From positions 1 through 64,000 of the forward strand of contig CACWKX010000003.1 in NCBI GenBank assembly GCA_902761585.1: 64,000 nt of DNA. The letters run 5' to 3'. The stretch's first letter is position 1, and every line of letters begins with the position of its first letter. Positions 16,004 to 24,077 of the stretch are shown here, one piece after another. The DNA comes from an uncultured Lachnospiraceae bacterium (GTDB lineage Bacteria; Bacillota; Clostridia; Lachnospirales; Lachnospiraceae). The translations under genes were made by a program, and so were the position numbers. The notes below the pieces were generated by a model. The model had not been told where the DNA came from and did not search any database. It saw only the letters and a program-made list of their open reading frames with translations.

Positions 16004-16918
16004 ATGGAAATCAAAAGGACAGCAGTTTTCGGAATGGGCGCTCTTGGTCTTCTGTTTGGCTCACAGATTGCGAGGGCGGAAGGTGAGGATGCGGTGACCT
16101 TCCTGATGAACCGGGAACGTGCGAAGCGGCATCAGCAGGACAGGTATTCCGTGAATGGGATCGAAAAGCACTTTCAGATCGAGGCAGCAGAGGACGCAGT
16201 GCCATATGACCTGGTGATAGTGGCGGTCAAGTACAAGGATCTGAAGGATGTTGTCGAGGAAATGAAGTCGGAAGTCGGCCCTGACACGGTGATCATTTCT
16301 GTGATGAATGGCATCAGCAGCGAGGATATCCTGGCACAGACATACCCGCGCAGGAACATCATCGACTGTGTCGCGATCGGGATGGATGCGATGCGGGAGG
16401 GGACGGCGCTGCGGTACACAAAGCCGGGACGGCTGCAAATCGGCGTGACGGAAGGGGACCAGAAACCCGCGTTTCAGGCACTTGTTTCATTCCTGGAGAG
16501 GACGGGGATCCCGTATGAGATCTGCCCGGACATCAGAAGGAGCATGTGGAATAAGTTCATGCTGAATGTTGGAATCAACCAGGCATGCACGGTCTATGAA
16601 ACAGACTACGCGCACGCAACGGCGCCGGGGCCGATCCTGGACGAGATGATCGGTGCGATGACGGAGGTTATCCGGATTGCGGAGGCAGAAGGAATTCACC
16701 TGACACAGGAAGACCTGAACCGGTGTGTCGAGCTGGAGAAGACTCTGAAGCCAGATGGATATCCGTCGATGCGGCAGGATGCCGTGGCAAAAAGACCGAC
16801 AGAGGTCGATATGTTCGCCGGAACGGTCATACAGCTCGGTGAGAAACACGGGATTCCCACACCTGTCAACCGAAAGTATATGGAGGCCGTCAGGAGGATG
16901 GAGGAGCGCTGGGGCTGA
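16004..16918 (+). CDS. Ketopantoate reductase family protein (PanE/ApbA-like)
   Basis: A 304-residue NADP-binding dehydrogenase. The Rossmann motif GMGALGLLFGSQIA is near residues 9-22. The catalytic Lys/Asn region (KPGRLQIGVTEG, then SMWNKFMLNVGINQAC) is intact, and the C-terminal helical domain ends KRPTEVDMFAGTVIQLGEKHGIPTPVNR, all typical of 2-dehydropantoate 2-reductase. ATG 16004 has GAGGGAGGA at 15987-15995 at proper spacing; the GTG two codons earlier is too close to it. No panB or panC is near, so a paralogue acting on another 2-keto acid cannot be excluded. Confidence 0.85.
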   Translation: MEIKRTAVFGMGALGLLFGSQIARAEGEDAVTFLMNRERAKRHQQDRYSVNGIEKHFQIEAAEDAVPYDLVIVAVKYKDLKDVVEEMKSEVGPDTVIISVMNGISSEDILAQTYPRRNIIDCVAIGMDAMREGTALRYTKPGRLQIGVTEGDQKPAFQALVSFLERTGIPYEICPDIRRSMWNKFMLNVGINQACTVYETDYAHATAPGPILDEMIGAMTEVIRIAEAEGIHLTQEDLNRCVELEKTLKPDGYPSMRQDAVAKRPTEVDMFAGTVIQLGEKHGIPTPVNRKYMEAVRRMEERWG

Positions 16919-16924
16919 GAAGCG

Positions 16925-17395
16925 TCAATTCTCGGATTCGCTGCCGTCGCCTTCACGGGAACCGGCGCTTCTGGAGTGTCGGCGCGAGCGGAATTTTTTT
17001 GAGACATCGGCCATGAGGCTGCTATCCGCTCCCTCGTGAGACAGGAAATACTCAAGGGCGAAGAGGATCGCGATGCTGATGACGGAGATCAGGTTGTCAG
17101 TCGGCGTCGCCTCCGAGAGGATGACATGCCGGGCGATCAGAAAGACCAGTACCTCAGTGACGTTGGAGAAGGTTGGTTTGATCAGCATCTTGATGAACTC
17201 GGTGCCGACCACGATGCCCAGGACGGAGCTGAGCAGCTTCGAGAACTCCTCGGCATCTCCGCGGACAGCCCAGAAGGCGCCGATTTTCGGGAGAAGGCCG
17301 ATGATATCCATCACCAGAAGAACCGCAACCCCGATTGCGAGGACGACCTCAATCACCTCAGAGAACCCTACAAGAACCTTGCGCACACGCTCCAT
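16925..17395 (-). CDS. Small membrane protein, PsiE-like
   Basis: A 156-residue protein with four hydrophobic segments (around VIEVVLAIGVAVLLVMDIIGL, LLSSVLGIVVGTEFIKMLI, VLVFLIARHVIL and LISVISIAILFALEYFL) and a charged Ser/Arg-rich tail RSRRHSRSAGSREGDGSESEN. The segment order and the ARHVIL motif resemble the PsiE/DUF2-type phosphate-starvation-inducible family, whose function is unknown. ATG 17395 follows AGGAG; the frame extends upstream to 17455 without support. Its stop converges on panE six bases away, with no visible terminator between them. Confidence 0.6.
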   Translation of the reverse strand: MERVRKVLVGFSEVIEVVLAIGVAVLLVMDIIGLLPKIGAFWAVRGDAEEFSKLLSSVLGIVVGTEFIKMLIKPTFSNVTEVLVFLIARHVILSEATPTDNLISVISIAILFALEYFLSHEGADSSLMADVSKKFRSRRHSRSAGSREGDGSESEN

Positions 17396-17612
17396 TTTCC
17401 GACTCCTGACTGTTTCCAGGTGCCTGAGCATCCAGGCACCTGAATCCTGATCCAATTTTGATCCGTTTCAAAGCTGTTTCATGATGCTACCACTCTGTCA
17501 CAGGAAAGCCGGATCGTCAAGAGAAAGGGTGCGGAACAAGAGGCTGACCATACAAAAAAGGAACTGAAAGAATGCAGCCGCTGTCGTGCGGCAGAGAGGA
17601 GAGACCATTCAG

Positions 17613-19655
17613 ATGATTTACTATGTTAACGCTGCTGCCTCATTTCAGGGAAACGGCAGTCAGAACAGGCCGTTCCGGCATATCCAGGATGCCGCGGATG
17701 TGGCGAAGCCGGGAGACGAGGTCGTCGTGGCGCCAGGGGTATACCGTGAGTATGTAAACCCTGAGAATGCCGGACGTCCGGACGCACGGATTGTCTACAG
17801 GAGCGAGAAAAAGCTCGGTGCGGTGATCACCGGCGCGGAGAAGCTGGAGGGCTGGGAAAAGTACAAGGGAACTGTCTGGACAGCACATGTCAGGAATGGC
17901 GTCTTCGGGGACTACAATCCGTATACGACCTATGTCTATGGCGACTGGTACTTTGCCGGAAAGGGCAGACACACCGGAGCGGTCTACCTGAATGACCGGA
18001 TGCTGTACGAGGCGAAGACACTGGAGGACTGCCTGAAGGCGGAGAAAAGTCCGTATTCCTGGCGGCCGGAGGAGTCTGTTTACCAGTGGTACGCGGAACA
18101 GGATGGAGAAGAGACGGTCTTCTATGCCAATTTCCAGGACAAGGACCCGAACAAGGAAAATGTAGAGTTCAATGTCCGCAGAGAGTGCTTCATGCCGCAG
18201 CAGGAGGGGATCGGGTACATCACAGTCTCCGGTTTCGTGGTGACAAAGGCTGCGACGACCTGGGCACCGCCGGCCGCTTTCCAGGACTGCATGATCGGTC
18301 CGCACTGGTCAAAGGGGTGGATCATCGAGGACTGCGAGATCTCGAACAGCAAGTGCTCCGGCATCGGACTGGGCAAGTACTATGACCCGGAGAATGACCA
18401 TTACTTTACGACAAAACACGTGAAGAGTCCGACTCAGATGGAGCGCGACGCGGTCTGCAGAGGACAGTATTATGGCTGGCTGAAGGAAAAGATCGGAAGC
18501 CATATCATCCGCCGCAACAACATCCATGACTGCGAGCAGGTCGGAATCATCGGCCGCATGGGCGGTGTCTTCAGCGTGATTGAGGACAACCATATTCACC
18601 ATATCAACAATATGATGGAACTTGGCGGCGCGGAGATTGCCGGCATCAAGATGCATGCAGCCATTGACGTGACGATCAGAAGAAACTGGATCCATGACTG
18701 CACGATGGGCATATGGTGCGACTGGGAGGCACAGGGAACGAGAATCACGCAGAACCTGCTGTACCGCAATCAGGCGCCTGAGGGGGCAAAGCGGCTTCCG
18801 GGCGGCATGTGCAGCCAGGATCTGTTCGTCGAGGTCGGCCATGGACCGACGCTGATCGACAACAATATTCTGCTCTCCGATGTCTCACTTCGGTTTGCGA
18901 CAGAGGGGGTCGCAATGGTGCACAATCTCATCTGTGGAGCCTTTACCGCCGTGGGAGGCGGAACAGATGCGATCGTGGACGGCCTGCTGAGACAGCGTTA
19001 CACCCCGTACCACATCCCGCACAGGACAGAGGTCATGGGTTTCATGACCATCCTGCATGGAGATGACCGCTTCTACAACAACATATTTTTGCAGAAATGG
19101 CCGTCCGAGGACTACCTCAATGCAAGCGACAGCGAGCCTGGCGCAGCGGACTGGGACAACCGGAAGGTGGGGACAGCTGTGTTCGGCAGTTATCCGACCT
19201 ATGAGGAGTGGATCGATCGGTTCGATATGGATTCGGATGTCCCGGATATGAAGAAGCTTGAGCCGCACCATTTTGATAAGCTGCCGGTCTGGTCTGAGGG
19301 AAACTTCTATCTGAACGGGGCAGAGGCATGGATCCATGAGAAAAGGGGATGCATCCCAGATGCGTCAATGCTCCCGGAGGCGCCTTATGCTGATGTGGAG
19401 GAGCGGGATGGCAGCGTCATCCTGAGAACGAACATCGGAGAATGGCTGAGACAGTCGGGCTTCACGGACGCCATCGTTGACTCGGATACGCTTGGGAAAG
19501 CCTTTGAGCCGGAAGAGCGGTTTGAGAACCCGGATGGCAGCAGAATCGTCTTCAATGAGGATTTCTTTGGTGCGCACAGAGGGGCAGCTCCGCTTCCCGG
19601 ACCGTTTTCGGAGGAGGCTGACGGCAGGACCGTATATCAGTGGGAAACTGTGTAA
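17613..19655 (+). CDS. Right-handed beta-helix protein, probable carbohydrate-active enzyme
   Basis: A 680-residue protein beginning MIYYVNAAASFQGNGSQNRPF, the entry strand typical of pectate-lyase-like parallel beta-helix proteins. Repeated short strands such as IIEDCEISNSKCSGIGL, IIRRNNIHDCEQVGIIGR, VIEDNHIHHIN and VTIRRNWIHDCTMGIWCD are coils of the helix. The architecture resembles glycoside hydrolase family 141-type proteins, but assignment by eye is not secure. There is no signal peptide or membrane segment, so it should act in the cytoplasm on imported oligosaccharides. ATG 17613 follows AGAGGAGAG. It is monocistronic in appearance, with no transporter adjacent. Confidence 0.7.
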   Translation: MIYYVNAAASFQGNGSQNRPFRHIQDAADVAKPGDEVVVAPGVYREYVNPENAGRPDARIVYRSEKKLGAVITGAEKLEGWEKYKGTVWTAHVRNGVFGDYNPYTTYVYGDWYFAGKGRHTGAVYLNDRMLYEAKTLEDCLKAEKSPYSWRPEESVYQWYAEQDGEETVFYANFQDKDPNKENVEFNVRRECFMPQQEGIGYITVSGFVVTKAATTWAPPAAFQDCMIGPHWSKGWIIEDCEISNSKCSGIGLGKYYDPENDHYFTTKHVKSPTQMERDAVCRGQYYGWLKEKIGSHIIRRNNIHDCEQVGIIGRMGGVFSVIEDNHIHHINNMMELGGAEIAGIKMHAAIDVTIRRNWIHDCTMGIWCDWEAQGTRITQNLLYRNQAPEGAKRLPGGMCSQDLFVEVGHGPTLIDNNILLSDVSLRFATEGVAMVHNLICGAFTAVGGGTDAIVDGLLRQRYTPYHIPHRTEVMGFMTILHGDDRFYNNIFLQKWPSEDYLNASDSEPGAADWDNRKVGTAVFGSYPTYEEWIDRFDMDSDVPDMKKLEPHHFDKLPVWSEGNFYLNGAEAWIHEKRGCIPDASMLPEAPYADVEERDGSVILRTNIGEWLRQSGFTDAIVDSDTLGKAFEPEERFENPDGSRIVFNEDFFGAHRGAAPLPGPFSEEADGRTVYQWETV

Positions 19656-19803
19656 GATCCAGGCATTGTCGGAAGCGCGCATGACTCAGCACGAACGTTT
19701 TACCTACAGCAGGCAGATGGGCGCAGGAGACCTGCGCAGAGAATCTTCAGGACAGATGCCGAAATAATTCATGAGAACACTGTAAAATTAGAAAAATGTT
19801 TGG

Positions 19804-19832
19804 TTTACAAAAGGATTAACAGGTGGTATCAT
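19804..19832 (+). promoter_or_regulatory. Sigma-A promoter of the T-box leader
   Basis: TTTACA at 19804-19809, 17 bases, TATCAT at 19827-19832. The predicted start near 19839 gives a leader of about 365 bases up to the terminator. Confidence 0.75.
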
Positions 19833-19838
19833 TCTGTT

Positions 19839-20203
19839 CAAGTTCGAAAGAGCTGACAGATAACTGAGAAATGCAATGACCAGAACATGCTCACGAGTGG
19901 AACATCACAGAGAGCCGCAGGTGCTGAGAAGCGGTATGGGAAGTTCGTATGAGTCTCCTCTGCGAGCAGCACATTGAACCGGATGCCCGGGGCGGGTTTT
20001 CACATCGCCTGGGCGGATGAAGTAGATGCCGCCGGTGATCACCGTCATATGATGAACTGTTTCAGGATCCTCCGCAGCAGACGCGTCGGATATCCGCGAC
20101 AGACAGAGAGGTTGCCTTTGGCAGCAAGCAAAGTGGTACCACGAAGATGAAAGTCTCCGCCTTTGCATAGCGCGTATCGCGCCGTGCAGGTGGAGACTTT
20201 TTT
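19839..20203 (+). ncRNA. T-box riboswitch leader (tRNA-sensing), with its terminator
   Basis: The T-box sequence AAAGTGGTACCACG is at 20130-20143, whose TGGT bulge would pair with the ACCA end of an uncharged tRNA. It is followed by a terminator pairing AAGTCTCCGCCT (20151-20162) with AGGTGGAGACTT and T6 (to 20203). Upstream, AGAGAG-CCGC...GCGG at 19909-19934 and CCTCTGCGAGCAG at 19957-19969 match the Stem I apical region, and AGTAG with a CGGT/ACCG hairpin at 20021-20044 matches the conserved stem that follows. The specifier is uncertain: after GAA at 19976 the triplet is CCG (Pro) or, one base on, CGG (Arg). The next gene on the strand is the unknown 198-residue ORF, then cstA. Confidence 0.78.
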
Positions 20204-20400
20204 GTGCATAAGTCCAGCTGTTGTCCCATCCCGCGATGTACCTGCACGCCAGGGCGCCCAGTCGCCGTTCCCTATCCTGCGATGCACCTTCACGGCAGCG
20301 GAGATGGGGAGAAGCGATGGCAACAGAAATGAGTGTGAAGCAGCGTGAAGCGATGTGAATACACGTGGGGACTTATGAAGGCGGAAGGGAGGTACGCCGT

Positions 20401-20997
20401 ATGGATCGCGGACAATATGTGGAAAAGCTGGTCCGTTCATACCGCAGGTACTACGACATCATCCCGGGCGCTTCTGCGGTGGCAGTCAATGCACCCCGAT
20501 CAGAGACAACGACAAAGGAGACTGTGGGGGCAGCGCCTCAGCAGGCTGAATTGATTTCATCTGAGATACTGGAGGGTCCGGACGGACTGATCTGCCGCTG
20601 TGACTTCTCCGTGCGCAATGCACAGTATGTTCTGCTGAAGAAGAATGAGCTCTGGAGTGCGGAGAGCAGGGAGCACTGCTATATCTTCTCTCTGCCGCAG
20701 CTGACAGAGGAGACCTATCAGACATTGGAACGGTATGTCTACGAGGAAGGCATGAAGCTGATTCACCCAGGGAAAGGACACATGTGTACGACACTGACTC
20801 TCCTTGTGGTCTGTGACGAAAGCACGCCGGGAGCTGAAAAGCTTCTGAAAAAGTGTCGGCTGCACAAGAGTTTCCGCTTTTCAATCGACGGATGGATGGA
20901 TTTCCACACTGGCTTGATGACACTAGGAAGCGGGAAGGCAGCTGCAAACTTTGGCGGGCACGACAACCTGAAGCTGCTGCGGCAGCTGATCCGGTGA
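20401..20997 (+). CDS. Conserved-looking protein of unknown function, T-box regulated
   Basis: A 198-residue soluble protein beginning MDRGQYVEKLVRSYRRYYDI. No catalytic motif is recognised. It contains HPGKGHMCTTLTLLVVCDESTPGAEKLLKKCRLHKSFRF and a C-terminal FSIDGWMDFHTGLMTLGSGKAAANFGG stretch. This pattern recalls the uncharacterised clostridial proteins often found directly upstream of cstA (possibly DUF8052), but that is from memory. ATG 20401 follows GGGAGG at 20386-20391; a GTG at 20365 lacks support. It is the first gene after the T-box terminator, so its expression should rise when the sensed tRNA is uncharged. Confidence 0.75.
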   Translation: MDRGQYVEKLVRSYRRYYDIIPGASAVAVNAPRSETTTKETVGAAPQQAELISSEILEGPDGLICRCDFSVRNAQYVLLKKNELWSAESREHCYIFSLPQLTEETYQTLERYVYEEGMKLIHPGKGHMCTTLTLLVVCDESTPGAEKLLKKCRLHKSFRFSIDGWMDFHTGLMTLGSGKAAANFGGHDNLKLLRQLIR

Positions 20998-21273
20998 GAG
21001 CAGGCGCCCCTGCAATCCGTCGACTGGCGCACTGACTGTTCTGGCCGGATGGAAAGCGCAAAGTTTGCTGAAAATCATATGGAAGACAGACGCAAGCAAT
21101 GTCTGTCATGAGGTGGTTCATCCTGCGCCATGAGGCGCTGATGATAAAGCCGGGAGACCGGCAGCAGAGAAACAGCTGGAACGCGGTCGCGGGAACATTC
21201 AGATCCAGACCTGATGAAGAAGAATGGAGCGCTGACAGCGGAACGGCAAAGGAAACAAGAGGAGGGAAACACA

Positions 21274-22995
21274 ATGAATGCTGCAGTGATACTGTTCGTC
21301 GGTATCGTTGTCCTTGCCTGTGGGTATCTGTTTTACGGCAGATGGCTCGCGAAGACATGGGGCATTGATCCGTCGAGAAAGACGCCGGCTGTTGAATACC
21401 AGGATGGCGTCGACTACGTACCTTCAAAGGCACCTGTGCTGATGGGACATCATTTCTCGTCTATCGCGGGGGCAGGCCCGATTACCGGACCGGTCCAGGC
21501 AGCCGTCTTCGGATGGGTTCCGGTAATGCTCTGGATCCTGATCGGAGGCATTTTCTTCGGAGGCGTACATGACTTTGGCGCTCTGTTCGCTTCGCTGCGC
21601 CATAAGGGACAGTCGATCGGCGAAATCATCGGCGATACCATGGGCGGAAAGATGAAGAAGCTGTTTCTGGTGTTCACCTATCTGACCCTGCTTCTGGTCA
21701 TCGCGGCATTCTCTTCGATGGTTGCCGGAACCTTCAGCGCAACCTACACGGACGGTGTCCTGGATAAGGCGGCGAGTGCGACCAATGCGTCGACGGCGAT
21801 GATCTCCATTCTGTTCATCGTCATTGCAATTGCATTTGGCTTCATGATCTACAGAAGAAATGCACCGCTCCTGGTGTCCACGATTGCCGGTGTGGTGGCG
21901 ATTGCCGCAATCATTGCGATCGGCCTGAACTGGCATCCGATTTATCTCGACAACAGAACCTGGATGATCCTGATTGGTGTGTACATCGCGGCTGCATCCA
22001 TCGTTCCGGTCTGGATCCTGCTCCAGCCCAGAGACTACCTGAGCTCATTCCTGCTGTATTTCATGATGGCTCTTGCAGTCGTCGGGATCTTCGGCGCGCA
22101 TCCGAGCATTTCCCAGATGCCTGCCTTCACCGGATTCTATAACAAGACACAGGGATATCTGTTCCCGGCACTGTTTGTCACGATCGCCTGCGGCGCGATC
22201 TCCGGCTTCCACTCGCTGGTATCCTCCGGCACGACGTCCAAACAGCTCGACAATGAGAAGCATGCGCTGCCGGTTGCCTACGGCTCCATGCTGATCGAGT
22301 GCGTGCTCGGACTTTGCACGATCTGTGCAGTCGGCTATCTCTGGAAGGATTTTTCATCCGGAACGACAACAAACCCGATGCAGGTATTCTCCATCGGGAT
22401 CGCGAAGATGGTTGCGGTTCTTCCAGGCCTTTCAGGAGCTGAGAATGTTATCCGCTCGCTTCTGATCCTTGCGATTTCTGTCTTCTGCCTGACCTCGCTG
22501 GATACCTCCACGAGACTGGCAAGATATACGTTCCAGGAATTCTGGCTGGCTCCGGGCGAGACGGTCGCAGACGCGAAGGGCTTCAAGAAGGTCCTTGTCA
22601 ATCCGTACTTCTCCTCCGTCCTGACGGTGGTGCTTGGGATCGGACTTGGCATGACCGGGTACATGAACATCTGGCCGCTGTTCGGCGCATCCAACCAGCT
22701 GCTGGCTGCTGTCGGCCTGCTTGCCGTTGCAACCTGGCTCGGCAAGGTCGGGAAGAAGAACAAAATGTTCTATATCCCTATGATCTTCATGCTTTGCGTC
22801 ACGGTCACATCCCTGATCCAGACGGTCATTAAGAATATGAACGCGCTGACGTCCGGTGCGGCGACAGACTTCGGATGGGATGTCGCAAGAACCGTCATTG
22901 CTGTCCTTCTTGTTGTACTGGCGCTGATTCTTGCGGTGGATTCCATCAGAACCATGAGAAAGCAGAGCCTTGAGAAGAAGGCAAGCGCAGCTTAA
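21274..22995 (+). CDS. cstA: CstA-family carbon starvation transporter
   Basis: A 573-residue polytopic membrane protein of the CstA/BtsT family, whose members import pyruvate or peptides. Conserved blocks are SKAPVLMGHHFSSIAGAGPITGP (about 46-69), FGGVHDFGALFASLRHKGQSIGEI, SGFHSLVSSGTTSKQL and LTSLDTSTRLARY. ATG 21274 follows AGAGGAGGG at 21258-21266. The 276-base gap from the preceding gene shows no terminator, so read-through from the T-box leader is possible. If so, an amino-acid starvation signal would control uptake. Substrate is not determinable from sequence. Confidence 0.92.
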   Translation: MNAAVILFVGIVVLACGYLFYGRWLAKTWGIDPSRKTPAVEYQDGVDYVPSKAPVLMGHHFSSIAGAGPITGPVQAAVFGWVPVMLWILIGGIFFGGVHDFGALFASLRHKGQSIGEIIGDTMGGKMKKLFLVFTYLTLLLVIAAFSSMVAGTFSATYTDGVLDKAASATNASTAMISILFIVIAIAFGFMIYRRNAPLLVSTIAGVVAIAAIIAIGLNWHPIYLDNRTWMILIGVYIAAASIVPVWILLQPRDYLSSFLLYFMMALAVVGIFGAHPSISQMPAFTGFYNKTQGYLFPALFVTIACGAISGFHSLVSSGTTSKQLDNEKHALPVAYGSMLIECVLGLCTICAVGYLWKDFSSGTTTNPMQVFSIGIAKMVAVLPGLSGAENVIRSLLILAISVFCLTSLDTSTRLARYTFQEFWLAPGETVADAKGFKKVLVNPYFSSVLTVVLGIGLGMTGYMNIWPLFGASNQLLAAVGLLAVATWLGKVGKKNKMFYIPMIFMLCVTVTSLIQTVIKNMNALTSGAATDFGWDVARTVIAVLLVVLALILAVDSIRTMRKQSLEKKASAA

Positions 22996-23053
22996 TATCC
23001 GGAATCATTTCGTATCACACAGGTGTCAGGTTGTGAGTGGTTAGAAGTTTCAA

Positions 23054-23087
23054 ACTGCACCAAAACTGCACCAAAACTACACCAAAA
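23054..23087 (+). repeat. Three tandem 11-bp direct repeats
   Basis: ACTGCACCAAA, ACTGCACCAAA, ACTACACCAAA in immediate succession, 11 bases apart (one helical turn). A related ACCAAAATGGT palindrome-like stretch follows at about 23119-23130. Helically phased 11-bp repeats are typical of protein arrays, including the arm-type integrase sites at ends of Tn916-like elements. The position beside a truncated gene fits an excision scar, though a regulator array is equally possible. Confidence 0.6.
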
Positions 23088-23187
23088 TAACCGGAGCAGA
23101 CCTGACTGGATATTTTGGCTGTACCAAAATGGTGTGGGAACCCATTTCTGACAAGTGGATAAGCAGGGAAGCACATTGTTTCCCGGA

Positions 23188-23220
23188 GAGAGGTACGGAA
23201 GCGCTCCGTGCCTCTTTTTT
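23188..23220 (+). terminator. Intrinsic terminator downstream of cstA
   Basis: AGAGGTACGGA pairs with TCCGTGCCTCT, followed by six T residues. It is the first terminator after cstA. The rest of 22996-23382 holds the 11-bp repeats and two further hairpins (23241-23272 GCCATGAT.../ATCATGGC and 23293-23308) but no gene. Confidence 0.9.
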
Positions 23221-23382
23221 GTGAAAGCGACGAGCCAGAAGCCATGATGCAAGCTTGCTTGCAGATCATGGCACCTGGCGACCGCATATCATCGAGTGCG
23301 AAGCACGAGAGGACGGCGGGGGCGACGAAACGAGGGGGCAGGGTGAATCGGCCCTGCTCGATTGAAGGATTGCATAAAATTT

Positions 23383-23751
23383 ATGATCAAGGGATTCGTG
23401 GAGAACATTCCGCGGGAGCTGGATGAAGCTGCTTATATCGATGGCGGAAATGTGTTTACCGTGTATTTCCATGTGGTGCTTCCGCTTGCGAAGCCGGGCA
23501 TTGCTTCCATCTCATTTTTCAATTTTCTGACAGCCTGGGAGGAATTCCCGTGGGCGAATACCGTAATCAACGATGACATGAAGCGGACACTTCCGATTGC
23601 CATCTCCGGGTTCTTCGGGCAGCATCAGTTCACACAGTGGGGATATGTGTTTGCCTTGTCCGTCTTCAGCCTGATTCCGATCCTCATCGTCTTCATTTCC
23701 TGTCAGAAATTCTTTGTAAAGGGACTGACGGCCGGAAGCGTGAAGGGATAA
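23383..23751 (+). pseudogene. C-terminal fragment of a sugar ABC transporter permease (MalG/CUT1 type)
   Basis: 122 residues that match only the last 40-45 percent of a CUT1 permease. The EAA loop is intact (ENIPRELDEAAYIDGGNVFT followed by VYFHVVLPLAKPGI), then come two hydrophobic segments and the typical C-terminus FVKGLTAGSVKG. A full protein is about 275-280 residues. Upstream the frame is closed by TGA at 23344 and no N-terminal half is visible in any frame. No partner permease, binding protein or ATPase is near. It is best read as the remnant of a deleted sugar-uptake operon, probably not expressed. Confidence 0.85.
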
Positions 23752-23755
23752 CATG

Positions 23756-23771
23756 TGTTGTCAGGACAACA
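23756..23771 (+). promoter_or_regulatory. CRP/FNR-type palindrome at about -41 of the DUF1858 gene
   Basis: TGTTGTC-AG-GACAACA, a perfect 16-base inverted repeat centred at 23763.5. The only good -10, TATAAT at 23793-23798, puts the start near 23804, so the palindrome centre is near -41, the class II activator position. No -35 hexamer is present, as expected for an activator-dependent promoter. The regulator is inferred, possibly HcpR-like because DUF1858 is linked with hybrid cluster proteins. Confidence 0.6.
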
Positions 23772-23843
23772 TAAAAGTTGCCCATACTTCATTATAATGC
23801 CACCATACAGGGAGACAACGAAAAAAGTATAAAGGAGTGACGT

Positions 23844-24071
23844 TTGGTGGATATGATGGAAAGCAAGTATGTAGATGAGACGACACTGATCGGGGAGCTG
23901 GTGAGTCAGTACCCGGAGACGACGGATGTTCTGCTCGGAATCGGTATGCACTGTCTTGGCTGTCCGGCTTCCCTCGGGGAGAGCCTGCGGGATGCCTGCA
24001 TGGTCCACGGTGTGGACGCGGAGGCGGTCGTGAAAGAGGTCAACAGCAAGATTGCAGAGAACAGAGGGTGA
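23844..24071 (+). CDS. DUF1858 (hybrid-cluster-protein-associated redox disulfide) protein
   Basis: A protein of about 75 residues consisting of a single DUF1858 domain: TTLIGELVSQYPETTDVLLG followed by IGMHCLGCPAS and SLGESLRDACMVHGVD. The CxxC in MHCLGC is the putative redox or metal-binding pair. The family is often associated with prismane/hybrid cluster proteins and nitrosative-stress genes, but none lies here. AAAGGAG at 23831-23837 favours the TTG at 23844 or GTG at 23847; ATG 23853 is 15 bases away. It is separated by 6 bases from the next gene, so the two form a unit. Confidence 0.85.
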   Translation: MVDMMESKYVDETTLIGELVSQYPETTDVLLGIGMHCLGCPASLGESLRDACMVHGVDAEAVVKEVNSKIAENRG

Positions 24072-24077
24072 GAAGCG

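Noticed and set aside
23054..23087. CRISPR-like repeat
   Set aside because: Units are only 11 bp and contiguous.
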